A DNA stretch of 64,000 nt from Diaphorobacter aerolatus (GCF_014489535.1 NZ_CP060783.1:3741501-3805500), one strand, 5' to 3'; positions 39,501 through 48,388 are shown, counted from the stretch's first letter. The notes: generated from the letters alone by a model not told the origin. Numbers and translations: made by a program.

Positions 39501-40679
39501 TTGAGCCAGCAATTTCTCGTCATTTCAGGGGGAGAACTGTGGTTGCACGAGGCCGATGGCCGCAGCACGCAGATCGTCTCGCCGTTCGCCAAGGAAATGC
39601 TGCAGCGCGAGGCGGATCGGCAGCGCACCACGTCGTGGAAGCACGCCGACCGCGAGGACAGCAAGGGACTGATCGGCCCCGCGCTGTGGGGGCGTTCGGC
39701 GGGAGGCGATGGCAATCTGGCACCGGCGCGCTTTCTGCATGTGTGCAAGGCCGGTGAGCCGCGCACCATCTACTACGTGATGACGGTCGGGCGCACGGTC
39801 GGACTGTTCAGATACCAGCTCGATGAGCAGCGCGAGATTCGTCTCTTCCATCGTCAACAGACACAGATTCTCGGCCTGGCCTATTTGCCGCAAACCCGGC
39901 ACGTCGTGCTTGCGGCCATGCATGGCGATGGCACGGCGCACCTTGAGGTCTATGACGAGGAAGGCACGCAAAAGGGCGCGATCACGCATGGCGACAGCAT
40001 CGACGCCGCGCCAGCCGCCATGCCGGGTGCCGAGTCCACCGTGGTCTACCAGTCATGGGGGCTTGCGCGCAATGCGGACTCGGGTGCGGTCGTGGGCCTG
40101 GGTCAGTCCGCCGTGCATTGGGTGGACTATAAGGCGGGTGAAATGGACAGCCTGCTCGACGACAAGGAATGGGATTTCGTCGCGCCGCGCATTTCCGAAG
40201 ACCGCGTGCTCTACTCGATTCGCAGACCTGCCGACAAGCCGTTGCACGAAAAGGCGGGCGGCGCCGCCAAGGACGCGCTGCTGATGCCGCTGCGCCTTGG
40301 CAAGGCGGTGTTCGGTTATCTGAACGTGTTCTCGATGCTGTACGGCAAGGAGCCGCTGCGCTCGGCCGGCGGACCGCGCGCGCCGGGGCTCGACCAGGAT
40401 CTCGGTTCGCTCTGGCTGCACGGGCGGCGCATCGAACTCTCCAAGGTCCGCAACGACCCGGAATACGCGGGCAATCTCGTGCCCGCGTCCTGGAAGCTCA
40501 TCGCCCAAGCAGGGCGCAACGCAGCACCCGAAGAGATCGCCAGCCATGTCGCGCAGTTCGACGTGCAGGCCGATGGCTCGCTGCTTTACTCGAACGGCTA
40601 CGACATCTACCACTGGCAGCGCGGCAGCGCTCGCAAGCTCGCGCGGCGCGAACTGGTCGAAGGGCTGCTCGGGCTCTGA
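39501..40679 (+). CDS. Hypothetical protein, possible beta-propeller
   Basis: This 392-residue soluble protein begins with a likely TTG (LSQQFLVISGGELWLHEADG). Repeated short beta-strand blocks such as YQLDEQREIRLFHRQ, LEVYDEEGTQKGAITHGDS and VLYSIRRPADKPL suggest a propeller-like fold comparable to TolB or WD-like sheets. There is no signal peptide or membrane segment. I do not recognise the family. It lies between the cytochrome operon terminator and the convergent beta-lactamase gene and seems monocistronic. The start is uncertain, as no good ATG exists near the first conserved-looking strand. Confidence 0.6.
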   Translation: MSQQFLVISGGELWLHEADGRSTQIVSPFAKEMLQREADRQRTTSWKHADREDSKGLIGPALWGRSAGGDGNLAPARFLHVCKAGEPRTIYYVMTVGRTVGLFRYQLDEQREIRLFHRQQTQILGLAYLPQTRHVVLAAMHGDGTAHLEVYDEEGTQKGAITHGDSIDAAPAAMPGAESTVVYQSWGLARNADSGAVVGLGQSAVHWVDYKAGEMDSLLDDKEWDFVAPRISEDRVLYSIRRPADKPLHEKAGGAAKDALLMPLRLGKAVFGYLNVFSMLYGKEPLRSAGGPRAPGLDQDLGSLWLHGRRIELSKVRNDPEYAGNLVPASWKLIAQAGRNAAPEEIASHVAQFDVQADGSLLYSNGYDIYHWQRGSARKLARRELVEGLLGL

Positions 40680-40691
40680 CGTTGCAGCCGA

Positions 40692-41579
40692 TCAGCGGGC
40701 GTTTTTGCCTTGTGTGATGGTGCGCGCGACCGCGGCAATCGCAGGCTCGATGGACTTGGTGTCGGCCTTGCCCTCTGTGACGTAGACCGCAGCAATGATC
40801 GGCGGGCGTTGCGGTGGCCAGAAGATGCCGACGTCGTTGACCGATCCGTTGCCCGAGGTGCCGGTTTTGCTGCCGATGATCCACCCCTGCGGCAGGTCTG
40901 CCGCGAGCCGTGATCGATTGGTGCGCGTGGCCTGAAGCCATTGCGTCAATTGCGCGCGGCTGGCGGGCGACAGCACGTCGCCGAGCACGAGTTGCTGCAG
41001 CAGCTTGACCATGGCGCGCGGCGTGGTGGTGTCGCGCGGATCACCCGGTGCGCTCTCGTTCAACGCGGGCTCCCAACGGTCAAGACGCGTGGTCTCGTCA
41101 CCGAGCGAGCGGGCGAACGCGGTGAGTCCCTGCGGACCGCCGAGGGTCTGCAGAATCAGGTTGGCGGCCGTGTTGTCGCTCACGGTGATGGCGGCGTGGC
41201 ATAGCTCCGCCAGCGTCATGCCCTCCTTGCCGACATGTTTTTCGGAGACGGGCGAGTATTCGACCAGCGCTTCGGCACCAAAGCGGATGCGGCGGTCAAG
41301 CTGTTCGCGGCCCTGATCCACGCGTTGCAGCACATGGGCTGCGGCCAGCCATTTGAAGGTGCTGCACATGGGAAAGCGTTCGTCGAGACGCTGGCCTTCC
41401 CAGCGCCCGTTCGCTGTGTCGAGCACGGCCACGCCAAGCCGTCCAGTGGACAGCGATTCGAAGTCCGACCACGGCTTGACGGGCGTACTGGCTTGCGGCG
41501 CGGAAGAGCATCCGGCCAGCGGCAAGGTGGCGGCGGCACAGGCGCTCAAGGTGTAGAGAGTGAACTGGCGACGTAGCAT
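40692..41579 (-). CDS. Class A beta-lactamase, probable lipoprotein
   Basis: This 295-residue serine beta-lactamase hydrolyses beta-lactam antibiotics. The active-site elements are all present: S73-T-F-K76 in FPMCSTFKW, S134-D-N136, the omega-loop Glu in RWEPALNES (E170, N174) and K238-T-G240. A lipobox LAGC at 21-24 suggests a membrane anchor, which is unusual but known for chromosomal class A enzymes. A Cys precedes the catalytic Ser, as in KPC/GES carbapenemases, but the partner position after KTG holds Ser (KTGTSGNGS), so their disulfide cannot form. The gene is divergent from a large unfamiliar protein, 125 bases apart. Confidence 0.93.
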   Translation of the reverse strand: MLRRQFTLYTLSACAAATLPLAGCSSAPQASTPVKPWSDFESLSTGRLGVAVLDTANGRWEGQRLDERFPMCSTFKWLAAAHVLQRVDQGREQLDRRIRFGAEALVEYSPVSEKHVGKEGMTLAELCHAAITVSDNTAANLILQTLGGPQGLTAFARSLGDETTRLDRWEPALNESAPGDPRDTTTPRAMVKLLQQLVLGDVLSPASRAQLTQWLQATRTNRSRLAADLPQGWIIGSKTGTSGNGSVNDVGIFWPPQRPPIIAAVYVTEGKADTKSIEPAIAAVARTITQGKNAR

Positions 41580-41671
41580 GGTGCTTGGCTTTCTTTCTTT
41601 GGTGGGTTGTATGGGTCCGGGGCAACGGTTGCAAGAATGCCAGCGAAGAGCGGCTGCGTACAATCAGGGTA

Positions 41672-41698
41672 CATAACATTCATAACATTCATAACATT
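41672..41698. promoter_or_regulatory. Three tandem CATAACATT repeats between bla and the divergent gene
   Basis: CATAACATT occurs three times without gaps, at 41672, 41681 and 41690, seven bases before the ATG at 41705. Placed in a divergent promoter region of 125 bases, it could be an operator for a repeat-binding regulator. This is inference from symmetry and position. Confidence 0.55.
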
Positions 41699-41704
41699 CC
41701 TGTG

Positions 41705-43342
41705 ATGAAACGAAAGCAGCCAATCCTTGCCATCGCGTTGCAAGCGCCGTGGAGTCTTGGCGATTGCGGTGGCTCACGGTTTGCGGCGCTGTTCCTGCTG
41801 GCGCTGGCCGTCGCAAGGCGCGCCGGACATGTCGGCGTGCCAGCCCACGACCTGCACTTTGCCGGTCAGGCGGGTTCGGCCTTTCCCATGGCGCTGAGCC
41901 GGGCGTTCAAGCAATTCTCACGGGCCGGTATTGCGGTGGGATGGGGACGCAATACGGGCGCGGACATCGCCACGCTGTCCCTGCGCGGACGCATACATGG
42001 CCCGTTCTGGCTGGCCGATGGCGAACTGGAGCGCCTGAAGTTCTCAACCAACGGCAGGGCGGTCGCACCGGCGTCGCTCAAGAGCCTGCTCTGCACGATC
42101 ACGGGTGCGGCAGCAGGATCGACGGATGTTCCGGCGCATGCTGATCTTGAGGCACGACTGGATCGATGGATTCGCGTTTTCGTGCTTCGCCAGTCTGCCG
42201 AAGAGGGGCGGCTCGCAATGCCCGAGGTGATGGACGGACTCTCGCGGGTGCGCTGGGACGCATCGCAAGGCCGCGATGCGTCACAGCGCTGGGCGCTGTC
42301 GTTGCAGGCGCGTTATGCGCGGCTTGCGCGGCAGGGTGGCGAGGCGCGGGCGTTGTATCGCGAGCTTCACCGGCTGTGCCGCTCGCCCGATCCAGTCGAC
42401 GAACATGAAGAGTTTTTGCAGCGCACGCCGGTGCTCGAAGCCATGTCGGAGATCGGGCTCGCGTGGTGTGACCATCAGGACGACCGCAGCGCGGCGGCGT
42501 TGATGCGTTTGGAGCAGATGCGGTATCTCTTTGAAGGAGACGCGAGCCAGGCCTCGTTGCGACTCAGCTCGCGGCTCGCGGCGGAGTATTTCAATTTGCG
42601 CGCGCTGTGCAGGCGTGCCCTGCTGCTGGCGAGAACAAGCGACCAACGCGCGCACGATGCTTGGCAGGTGCTGCGCGATATGCAATTGGCGCTGGTGTGC
42701 GCGGTGGAAACCGATTCGCTCACACTCATGGAAGCGGTGGCATCCAACCTTGGCTATTCGTTGTGGCTGCTGGCTCCCGCGCTTCAGGAGCGGCTCGGTG
42801 CGAACGCCGGGCGACGCCTTGCGGTACGCTGGATCCTGACCGGCGAGGCGCTGGCCCGCCGCCACGGATTGGGGTCGGGCTCGTACTGGAACATCATCTA
42901 CATCTGCCGCATTGCGCGTGGTGCCGTGGTGAACATGGGCGAGGATGCGGGTGCCGCAATCCCGTTCGTGAATTGGAGCGCACGCGTCTGGACGCTTCAG
43001 GAGCTGCGTTCCGAGCTTGCGCAGAGCGACGGCGATGCCAGCGATCCGGCGGGCCGCGAACTGCGTTCGCTTTGCGAGCTTCTGCTGCCTTCGTCGCTGC
43101 CGGACTGGCTCACGCTCACCACCCGCATGCTCGCGGCGGTCAGCGAGGATGCGGGCGATGCAAGCATCTCTGCCATTCAACGCTGCGCGGCAATGCTGGA
43201 GCATCTCTGGCAACTCGTGCTGCACGACAGGGCCGTCCCTGCGGCATCCCTGCGGCGCAGTCTGGAGTCGCGACTCGCATCGCTTGAGGTGGCCCAGCGC
43301 AAGTACTTCAGAGCCGATCTGGCGCGGCTGCCGCGTCTGTGA
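41705..43342 (+). CDS. Unrecognised helical protein, possible regulator, divergent from beta-lactamase
   Basis: This 545-residue protein has no signal peptide. The N-terminal ~110 residues look like a compact winged-helix-style domain (FAALFLLALAVARRAGHVGV, SAFPMALSRAFKQFSRAGI, LSLRGRIHGPFWLADGELE). The remainder is almost entirely helical, with Arg/Leu/Ala-rich pairs in TPR style (RWALSLQARYARLARQGGEA, ALMRLEQMRYLFEG). A DNA-binding head with a TPR-like sensor is a common regulator layout, and the divergent position next to bla, with tandem repeats between, suggests local regulation. I cannot place it in a named family. The longer frame from 41585 would translate the repeats and is rejected. 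Confidence 0.6.
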   Translation: MKRKQPILAIALQAPWSLGDCGGSRFAALFLLALAVARRAGHVGVPAHDLHFAGQAGSAFPMALSRAFKQFSRAGIAVGWGRNTGADIATLSLRGRIHGPFWLADGELERLKFSTNGRAVAPASLKSLLCTITGAAAGSTDVPAHADLEARLDRWIRVFVLRQSAEEGRLAMPEVMDGLSRVRWDASQGRDASQRWALSLQARYARLARQGGEARALYRELHRLCRSPDPVDEHEEFLQRTPVLEAMSEIGLAWCDHQDDRSAAALMRLEQMRYLFEGDASQASLRLSSRLAAEYFNLRALCRRALLLARTSDQRAHDAWQVLRDMQLALVCAVETDSLTLMEAVASNLGYSLWLLAPALQERLGANAGRRLAVRWILTGEALARRHGLGSGSYWNIIYICRIARGAVVNMGEDAGAAIPFVNWSARVWTLQELRSELAQSDGDASDPAGRELRSLCELLLPSSLPDWLTLTTRMLAAVSEDAGDASISAIQRCAAMLEHLWQLVLHDRAVPAASLRRSLESRLASLEVAQRKYFRADLARLPRL

Positions 43343-43858
43343 CGCCGACGGCTGCGTTGGCGAGCATATTTCGGGGGCTTTGTCCGTGAGCGGAAATAGA
43401 CTGTTCGCTATATTTCGATCAGTTTTCTCAACACATGTTTTCACGCACGTTTACTTATCAAAGCGCATTTGATCCAGTAAACCAAGGGTTTTCCCGCTGA
43501 TTTCTCACGGTGTTTTTAACATCCCGCATTGCAAATTCGCCCGTTTGGAGTACAGACAAGCGCGCCAAATAACGATCTAATTCGTTTATCGGGCTTTGGT
43601 TTCTGATTGTGTTCATGAGAAACGTCGCGTTGCCGAAGTTTTGAGAATTCATACGACGACAGCAGGGTAGGGCGAGCCGAGTGGCTCGAAGGGAAGAAGC
43701 GCACGGGAGGTGGAGATCAGGCTGCAGCCATAGCAGCCGGAAGGCGTTTGATGCGGCAACCCAAAACAGTGGGCCGCCAGGCGAGATCGGAAGAAGATTC
43801 AAGCCGATGCAGCAAGCTGAACCAATGGTGGGGGAGGAGTTGCTGAGGGAGGTAAGCG

Positions 43859-43897
43859 CGGGCCGATACTGTGATGGTGTCGGCCCGTTCTGTTTTC
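43859..43897 (+). terminator. Terminator-like hairpin in the orphan segment
   Basis: The arms CGGGCCGA (43859-43866) and TCGGCCCG (43880-43887) are followed by TTCTGTTTTCC. No gene ends just upstream, so it would terminate a non-coding transcript if functional. Confidence 0.55.
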
Positions 43898-44010
43898 CGC
43901 GAGGCGCGCGGTGAAGCGACAAGGCTGTGAAAGTCGCGATGAACAGCGAGATCAATCGCTGGTGACCGGCGTCCCGGCACAGTGATGTTGCAACACCACA
44001 ATAGTCAATG

Positions 44011-44036
44011 TAAATAAAAACCAATATCATTCGCAT
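44011..44036 (+). promoter_or_regulatory. Candidate Fur box upstream of the iron operon
   Basis: On the minus strand it reads GAATGCGAATGATATTGG, a fair match to repeated Fur hexamers (NATWAT). It lies 27 bases before the first small gene, in an AT-rich promoter region. The PepSY and TonB-receptor genes downstream make iron control likely. Confidence 0.5.
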
Positions 44037-44062
44037 TCTTTAAATTTACGTGAATTTTCAGA

Positions 44063-44320
44063 ATGCTGATCCTGAGTTGGGTGGCGGCGATTGCGCCTGC
44101 CTGGTTTTTCTGTCTGGCCGCTCCCCGGTTTGATTCTCGCGTGCGCGGTGCCTTGGGCTTTGTGGCGGGCTCCGCGTTGCTGGCGCTGGCCACGGCGGCG
44201 CTCGTCTGGCAGGGTTTGGGTTTGGGCGAGGCCCTGGCCTGTGCACTCGGATTGTTGATGTTGGCCGTGCCATGCGTGAGCTGGTTTCATGCGGCGCGAA
44301 CCAAGCGGCTCAAGGCATGA
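44063..44320 (+). CDS. Small membrane protein of an iron-uptake operon (1)
   Basis: This 85-residue protein has three hydrophobic helices (LSWVAAIAPAWFFCLAA, GFVAGSALLALATAALVW, LACALGLLMLAVPCVSWF) and a basic tail. Proteins of this size and position, often labelled DUF3325 or DUF3649, head PepSY/TonB-receptor operons in beta- and gammaproteobacteria; I cannot decide which family applies. Its stop overlaps the next start (ATGA). Confidence 0.72.
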   Translation: MLILSWVAAIAPAWFFCLAAPRFDSRVRGALGFVAGSALLALATAALVWQGLGLGEALACALGLLMLAVPCVSWFHAARTKRLKA

Positions 44321-44454
44321 GCGCCGAAGCGTTGGACAAGGATTCGCCAGTGCACCGCCATCTGTTTTTCAAGGGGCTGGTGGCGCTCCTGCTTGGATTT
44401 CCGCTGTCGCTCTGGATCAGTTGGCTGCTCATGTACAGCGGCTGGGGCCGGTGA
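44317..44454 (+). CDS. Tiny membrane protein of an iron-uptake operon (2)
   Basis: This 45-residue protein has a single hydrophobic helix pair (GLVALLLGFPLSLWISWLLM) after a charged head. It is translationally coupled on both sides: its ATG overlaps the previous stop and its stop lies in GTGA with the next start. The size is typical for small accessory proteins found before PepSY genes. No activity is known. Confidence 0.7.
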   Translation: MSAEALDKDSPVHRHLFFKGLVALLLGFPLSLWISWLLMYSGWGR

Positions 44455-44612
44455 TCGCGCCCGCGCGCGATCAAATTGCCATGTGGCTGGTGGTGCCGCT
44501 GTGGTGCATTTTTCTCTGCGTGGGTTTTCTGGCGCGCACCCGTCTGCGTTGCCTCGTGTGGTTCGTCGGTGCCAATCTTGGAGCGGCTGCGCTTTGGTGG
44601 GTTCTGCAATGA
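44451..44612 (+). CDS. Tiny membrane protein of an iron-uptake operon (3)
   Basis: This 53-residue protein starts with GTG at 44451, overlapping the upstream stop as GTGA. It has two hydrophobic stretches (MWLVVPLWCIFLCVGFLA and LVWFVGANLGAAALWWVL) around a short basic loop. The ATG of the PepSY gene overlaps its stop. An earlier ATG at 44289 would overlap the two upstream genes and is unlikely. The role is unknown; it presumably assists the PepSY protein. Confidence 0.7.
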   Translation: MIAPARDQIAMWLVVPLWCIFLCVGFLARTRLRCLVWFVGANLGAAALWWVLQ

Positions 44613-46159
44613 AGATCAAGGCGCAAACCCTTCGCGACTACCTCGACGTTCACAGTTGGGTAGGCATCGTCTGCGGCCTGTTGTTGTTCATCGCGTTCTA
44701 CGCCGGTGCGTTCTCGATGCTGGAGCCCGAGATAAGGCAATGGACGCAGCCTGCAGTCTCCAAGCTCGACGTGAGTGCCGATTCCGACCAGGCGGTTCAG
44801 CAATTCCTGGCTCAACACCCGGACGCCAAAGGCCGGTTAAGCCTGCGCCTGCCGGGTGCAGACAGCGCGACCCCGCTGCTGCGGCTGTCCACGCGCGAGA
44901 GTGAGCAATGGTTCGAGTTGCAGCGCGATGGCAAGGTGCGCGAAGCCGGTGTGACCAGGGAGGCCGACAACAGCGGCAATTTTGTCGACTACCTGCACCG
45001 CAAGGGCGGTCTTCCGCTGCCGCTCGAATGGGCCGAACCGGTGATCGGCGTGGTCTCGCTCTTGTACGCGCTGGCGCTTTTCTCGGGCATCGTGGTGCTC
45101 CTGCCGTCGCTCGTGAAGGATTTGTTCTATCTGCGCATCGGTGCCAACTTCAAACGCATGTGGCTTGACGTGCACAACCTGCTGGGAGTCGCGAGCCTGC
45201 CGTTTCATATCGTCATCGCCCTGAGTGCGGCGGTGTTTGGCCTGCATGACTGGATCTACGCCGCGCAGGACCGGTTCATCTACCGCGATGGCTTGCAAGC
45301 CACGGTGCAGCGCGACGGCGTTAAGCATCCCGACGTGCAGCGCTCACAGTGGCTGCCGCCCACCGAGCTGATTCGCCAGGTACGTGAGCAGGCGCCGAAT
45401 TTCGAACCCGTGGCGCTCGACTACGTCGGACTGGGCGGCAAGCGCACCGTGCTGATGATGGCGGGTTCGGACGACAGGCATTTCAAGCGCGGCGCGCAGT
45501 ACGGCATGGCGTTTGTGAATCTGGCAACGGGCCAGATCTACGATCGCATGTATTTCCCCGGCGAGAAGGGAAGTGCGCTGAGCGCCTCGCTGGTGAGCTT
45601 TTTCTCGCTGCACTTCGGCAGCTTTGGTGGCAACCCCGTGCGCGTGCTCTATGTACTGCTCGGGCTCAGTGGCGCGCTGATTTTCTATACCGGCAATCTG
45701 CTGTGGATCGAGTCGCGCACCAAGCGCCTGCGCAAGACGCGCGAAATCGAAAAGCGTCCCCTGCATGTGCGCGTCATGTCCCACGCCACGCTCGGTGTCT
45801 GCGTCGGGTGCGCTGCGGCATTGCCCGCGACGCTGGTGGCCTCGCGATTGCTCGCGCCCCACGTGGTGGATATCGACAGCGTTCATCAGTGGACTTTTTA
45901 TGCCCTGCTGTCGGGCTGCGTGGCGTTTGCAATGCGACTCGGCGCGACGCGCGCAGCACCGGCCCTGCTCTGGCTTGCCGCGCTCTGCAATGCAATGGTT
46001 CCGGCGCTGGCGTTGTTGAACCTTGCGCTGCCTTCGCTGTTCGCCGATGCGGCCTCGCGCACGTACCACGCCAACTTCCTGTTGCTCGAAGGGCTGTGCG
46101 CATTGCTCGCGTTGTTCTTTGGCTGGTTGGCCGTGCGCTATCGCAAGCGTGGGGGCTAG
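44609..46159 (+). CDS. PepSY-associated transmembrane protein (siderophore iron-reductase-like)
   Basis: This 516-residue inner-membrane protein of the PepSY_TM family has a first helix WVGIVCGLLLFIAFYAGAFS, periplasmic PepSY regions, membrane blocks (VVSLLYALALFSGIVVLLPS; YVLLGLSGALIFYTGNLLW) and several helices at the C-terminus. His residues near helix ends (DVHSW, DVHNLLG) fit the heme or metal-binding pattern of this family. Members such as FoxB-like proteins are thought to reduce iron from siderophores after import. It is coupled to the small genes upstream and followed by the receptor gene 57 bases later. Confidence 0.87.
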   Translation: MKIKAQTLRDYLDVHSWVGIVCGLLLFIAFYAGAFSMLEPEIRQWTQPAVSKLDVSADSDQAVQQFLAQHPDAKGRLSLRLPGADSATPLLRLSTRESEQWFELQRDGKVREAGVTREADNSGNFVDYLHRKGGLPLPLEWAEPVIGVVSLLYALALFSGIVVLLPSLVKDLFYLRIGANFKRMWLDVHNLLGVASLPFHIVIALSAAVFGLHDWIYAAQDRFIYRDGLQATVQRDGVKHPDVQRSQWLPPTELIRQVREQAPNFEPVALDYVGLGGKRTVLMMAGSDDRHFKRGAQYGMAFVNLATGQIYDRMYFPGEKGSALSASLVSFFSLHFGSFGGNPVRVLYVLLGLSGALIFYTGNLLWIESRTKRLRKTREIEKRPLHVRVMSHATLGVCVGCAAALPATLVASRLLAPHVVDIDSVHQWTFYALLSGCVAFAMRLGATRAAPALLWLAALCNAMVPALALLNLALPSLFADAASRTYHANFLLLEGLCALLALFFGWLAVRYRKRGG

Positions 46160-46216
46160 CACCTGCCGCGCGTCTTCCGTTTTTTTCTACCTCCAACATT
46201 CCACAAATTTCTTGCC

Positions 46217-48388
46217 ATGCCATCACGTTCCGCCTTCAAGCCGCGTCTCAACCTCATTGTTCTAGCGCTCGTCGCCGCAAGCGCGGGTTCTGCGTCGCAG
46301 GCTCAGACCGCAACGCAGGACGCTGCGGGTGAAGCCCAGGCGCAGCAACCAGAAACGCTCCCGCAGGTCAACGTGCGCGACAAGTACGAGCGAGAGGATC
46401 TGCCGACGCTCGCACCGGGCCGCAAGGCCGCCAATGGCGCGCGTCTGGGCATTCTGGGTGCCACGTCGATCGTCGACGCGCCGGTCCATGTCAACGCCTA
46501 CACGCGCGAGCTGGCCGAGGACTGGTCTGCGCTTTCGCTACAGGACGTGCTTGAGAACGATGCGGCGGTCGTCTTCACCACCAACAAGGGCCACTTGCTG
46601 CAGAACTTCAATCTGCGCGGCCTAGACGTGGGCGCCATGGACATCGCCACCAACGGCCTGTACGGCATTGCGCCCGCCAATTCCGTGCCGATTGAAATGT
46701 TCGAGCGCGTGGAGGTCATGCGTGGCCCGAACGTGCTGCTCTCCGGCATGCCGCCGCTGGCCAGCGTGGCGGGTTCGGTGAACATGGTGACCAAGCGCGC
46801 GCTCTCGCAGCCGGTTGCGGACCTGACCACCACTTATGTCTCGGACTCCTATTTCCAGGTGCATGCCGACGTGGGCAAGCGTTTTGGTCCCGAGCAGCGT
46901 CTTGGCGTGCGTTTCAATGGCGTGTATGGCTCGGGTGACATGGGCGCTGAAGACGAGACACAAAAACGCAAGATGGGCGCACTCGCGCTCGACTATCTCG
47001 GCGACAGATTCCGCGTGTCGCTCGATGCCTATAACAGCGTCAACAAGATCGATGGCGGCAGCCCCGGCATGTTCAGCTTTCTCGGCTCCGCAGCGATCCC
47101 CGGAGTGGGCATGGTGCTTGCGCCGCCCAGGGGTGACGTGAACATGTTCCGCGGCACCCATGGCCAGTACGACAACAGCGGCCTGCTCGCGCGCGCGGAA
47201 GTCGATTTCAATCCGAACTGGCAGGGCTACTTTGCCGTGGGCGCGTCCGAAGCAGAGGGCAAGGGCCTGCTGTTCGGCACGCGCGCCATCGTGACGGGCG
47301 CGAACGGCGCAACGCGCGGCGCGGTCTACAACGTGCTCACCAAGTCCGAACGCCGCACGGCAGAGGCCGGCGCAATCGGCAAGTTCGCCACCGGCAGCGT
47401 CCAGCACCGCATGCAGTTGTCGCTCAACGTCCTCAAGCACAAGGAAGGCACGTACAACACGCCGTGCAACTATTGCTACAACACCAACATGTACGACCCG
47501 GCGACGCCGAGCTTCCCGGCCGCTCCTGCCTGGAAGGGCTATACCACCGAAAACGAATTCCGTTCGGTGGCACTTGCCGACACCCTGAGCTTCGCCGACG
47601 AGAAGGTGCTGCTGACCCTGGGAATGCGTCATCAGACCGTGAAGACGCCGATGGTCGGCGGCGTTGCTTCCGACTACAGCAAGAGCCACCTCTCGCCCAT
47701 GGCGGCGGTGATCGTGCGCCCCTGGGGTGAAAATGTCTCGCTCTTTGCCAACTACACCGAAGGCCTGGAGCAGGGCCGCATCGTCGGCACCGGATTTGCC
47801 AACGCGGGCGAGTCGCTGGCTGCCATGAAGACCCAACAGGGCGAGCTCGGAGTGAAGGTCAGGATGGGCGAGACCACGCACACGCTCAGCACCTTCCAGA
47901 TCGAAAAGCCCTCGATCATCACCAACCGCAGCAACAACGTGCAGGCGATCGACGGCAAGCAGCGCCTGCGCGGACTGGAGTGGAGCGCATTCGGCAAGCT
48001 CGCACCCACGGTATCGCTGCTCAGCGGCGTGGAATACATCAAGTCCCGCCAGCTCAACACCGGCCTCGAAAACTATGGCGTTCCCAAGCTGCGCGCACGC
48101 ATCGGCCTCGACTGGGAAACACCGGTCAAGGGCCTGACCGCCGGTGGCCGCCTGCTCTACACCGATGGCCAGTGGACCGATTCCGGCAACAAGCTGCGCG
48201 TGCCATCGTGGACGCGCCTCGATCTCACGGCCAAGTACGAAACCAGGTTCGGCAACACTCCCGTGCGCTTGAACGCGAGCGTGGAAAACGTGGCCAACAG
48301 GAAGTACTGGATCGGCACGTTCGCCGACGGCTTCGTGATGCCGGGCGCGCCGCGCACTTACCGGGCGTCGGCTACGGTGTCGTTCTGA
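46217..48388 (+). CDS. TonB-dependent siderophore receptor
   Basis: This 723-residue outer-membrane receptor has a signal peptide (LIVLALVAASAGSASQAQ), a plug domain (LSLQDVLENDAAVVFTT, FNLRGLDVGAMDIATNGLYG, FERVEVMRGPNVLLSGMPPL, VAGSVNMVTKRA) and a 22-strand barrel ending in Phe (RTYRASATVSF). The IEMFERVEVMRGP plug block is typical of the TonB-siderophor subfamily (FoxA/FhuA-like). A possible TonB box lies near PQVNVRDKYE. The gene ends the probable Fur-controlled operon. A CNYC pair sits in an extracellular loop. Confidence 0.93.
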   Translation: MPSRSAFKPRLNLIVLALVAASAGSASQAQTATQDAAGEAQAQQPETLPQVNVRDKYEREDLPTLAPGRKAANGARLGILGATSIVDAPVHVNAYTRELAEDWSALSLQDVLENDAAVVFTTNKGHLLQNFNLRGLDVGAMDIATNGLYGIAPANSVPIEMFERVEVMRGPNVLLSGMPPLASVAGSVNMVTKRALSQPVADLTTTYVSDSYFQVHADVGKRFGPEQRLGVRFNGVYGSGDMGAEDETQKRKMGALALDYLGDRFRVSLDAYNSVNKIDGGSPGMFSFLGSAAIPGVGMVLAPPRGDVNMFRGTHGQYDNSGLLARAEVDFNPNWQGYFAVGASEAEGKGLLFGTRAIVTGANGATRGAVYNVLTKSERRTAEAGAIGKFATGSVQHRMQLSLNVLKHKEGTYNTPCNYCYNTNMYDPATPSFPAAPAWKGYTTENEFRSVALADTLSFADEKVLLTLGMRHQTVKTPMVGGVASDYSKSHLSPMAAVIVRPWGENVSLFANYTEGLEQGRIVGTGFANAGESLAAMKTQQGELGVKVRMGETTHTLSTFQIEKPSIITNRSNNVQAIDGKQRLRGLEWSAFGKLAPTVSLLSGVEYIKSRQLNTGLENYGVPKLRARIGLDWETPVKGLTAGGRLLYTDGQWTDSGNKLRVPSWTRLDLTAKYETRFGNTPVRLNASVENVANRKYWIGTFADGFVMPGAPRTYRASATVSF

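Larger units (their letters stand above)
43343..44062. other. 720-base gap: unidentified segment plus iron-operon promoter
   Basis: The first ~280 bases and the last ~80 are AT-rich; between them (about 43640-43920) is a GC-rich, purine-rich stretch ending in a terminator-like hairpin, with no credible gene on either strand. This middle part has the look of a non-coding transcript or a mobile-element remnant. A Fur-box-like sequence lies at the right end. Confidence 0.45.

Noticed and set aside
40692-41579. Carbapenemase call for the beta-lactamase, based on Cys before the catalytic Ser
   Set aside because: The second Cys needed for the carbapenemase disulfide is Ser here, so spectrum cannot be inferred.
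41585-41704. Longer N-terminus for the bla-divergent gene
   Set aside because: It would translate the three CATAACATT repeats as HNIHNIHNI and overlap the bla promoter; ATG 41705 is more plausible.
43650-43750. Possible tRNA-Ser because of GCCGAGTGGCTCGAAGG
   Set aside because: No acceptor stem, anticodon arm or T-loop can be drawn around it.
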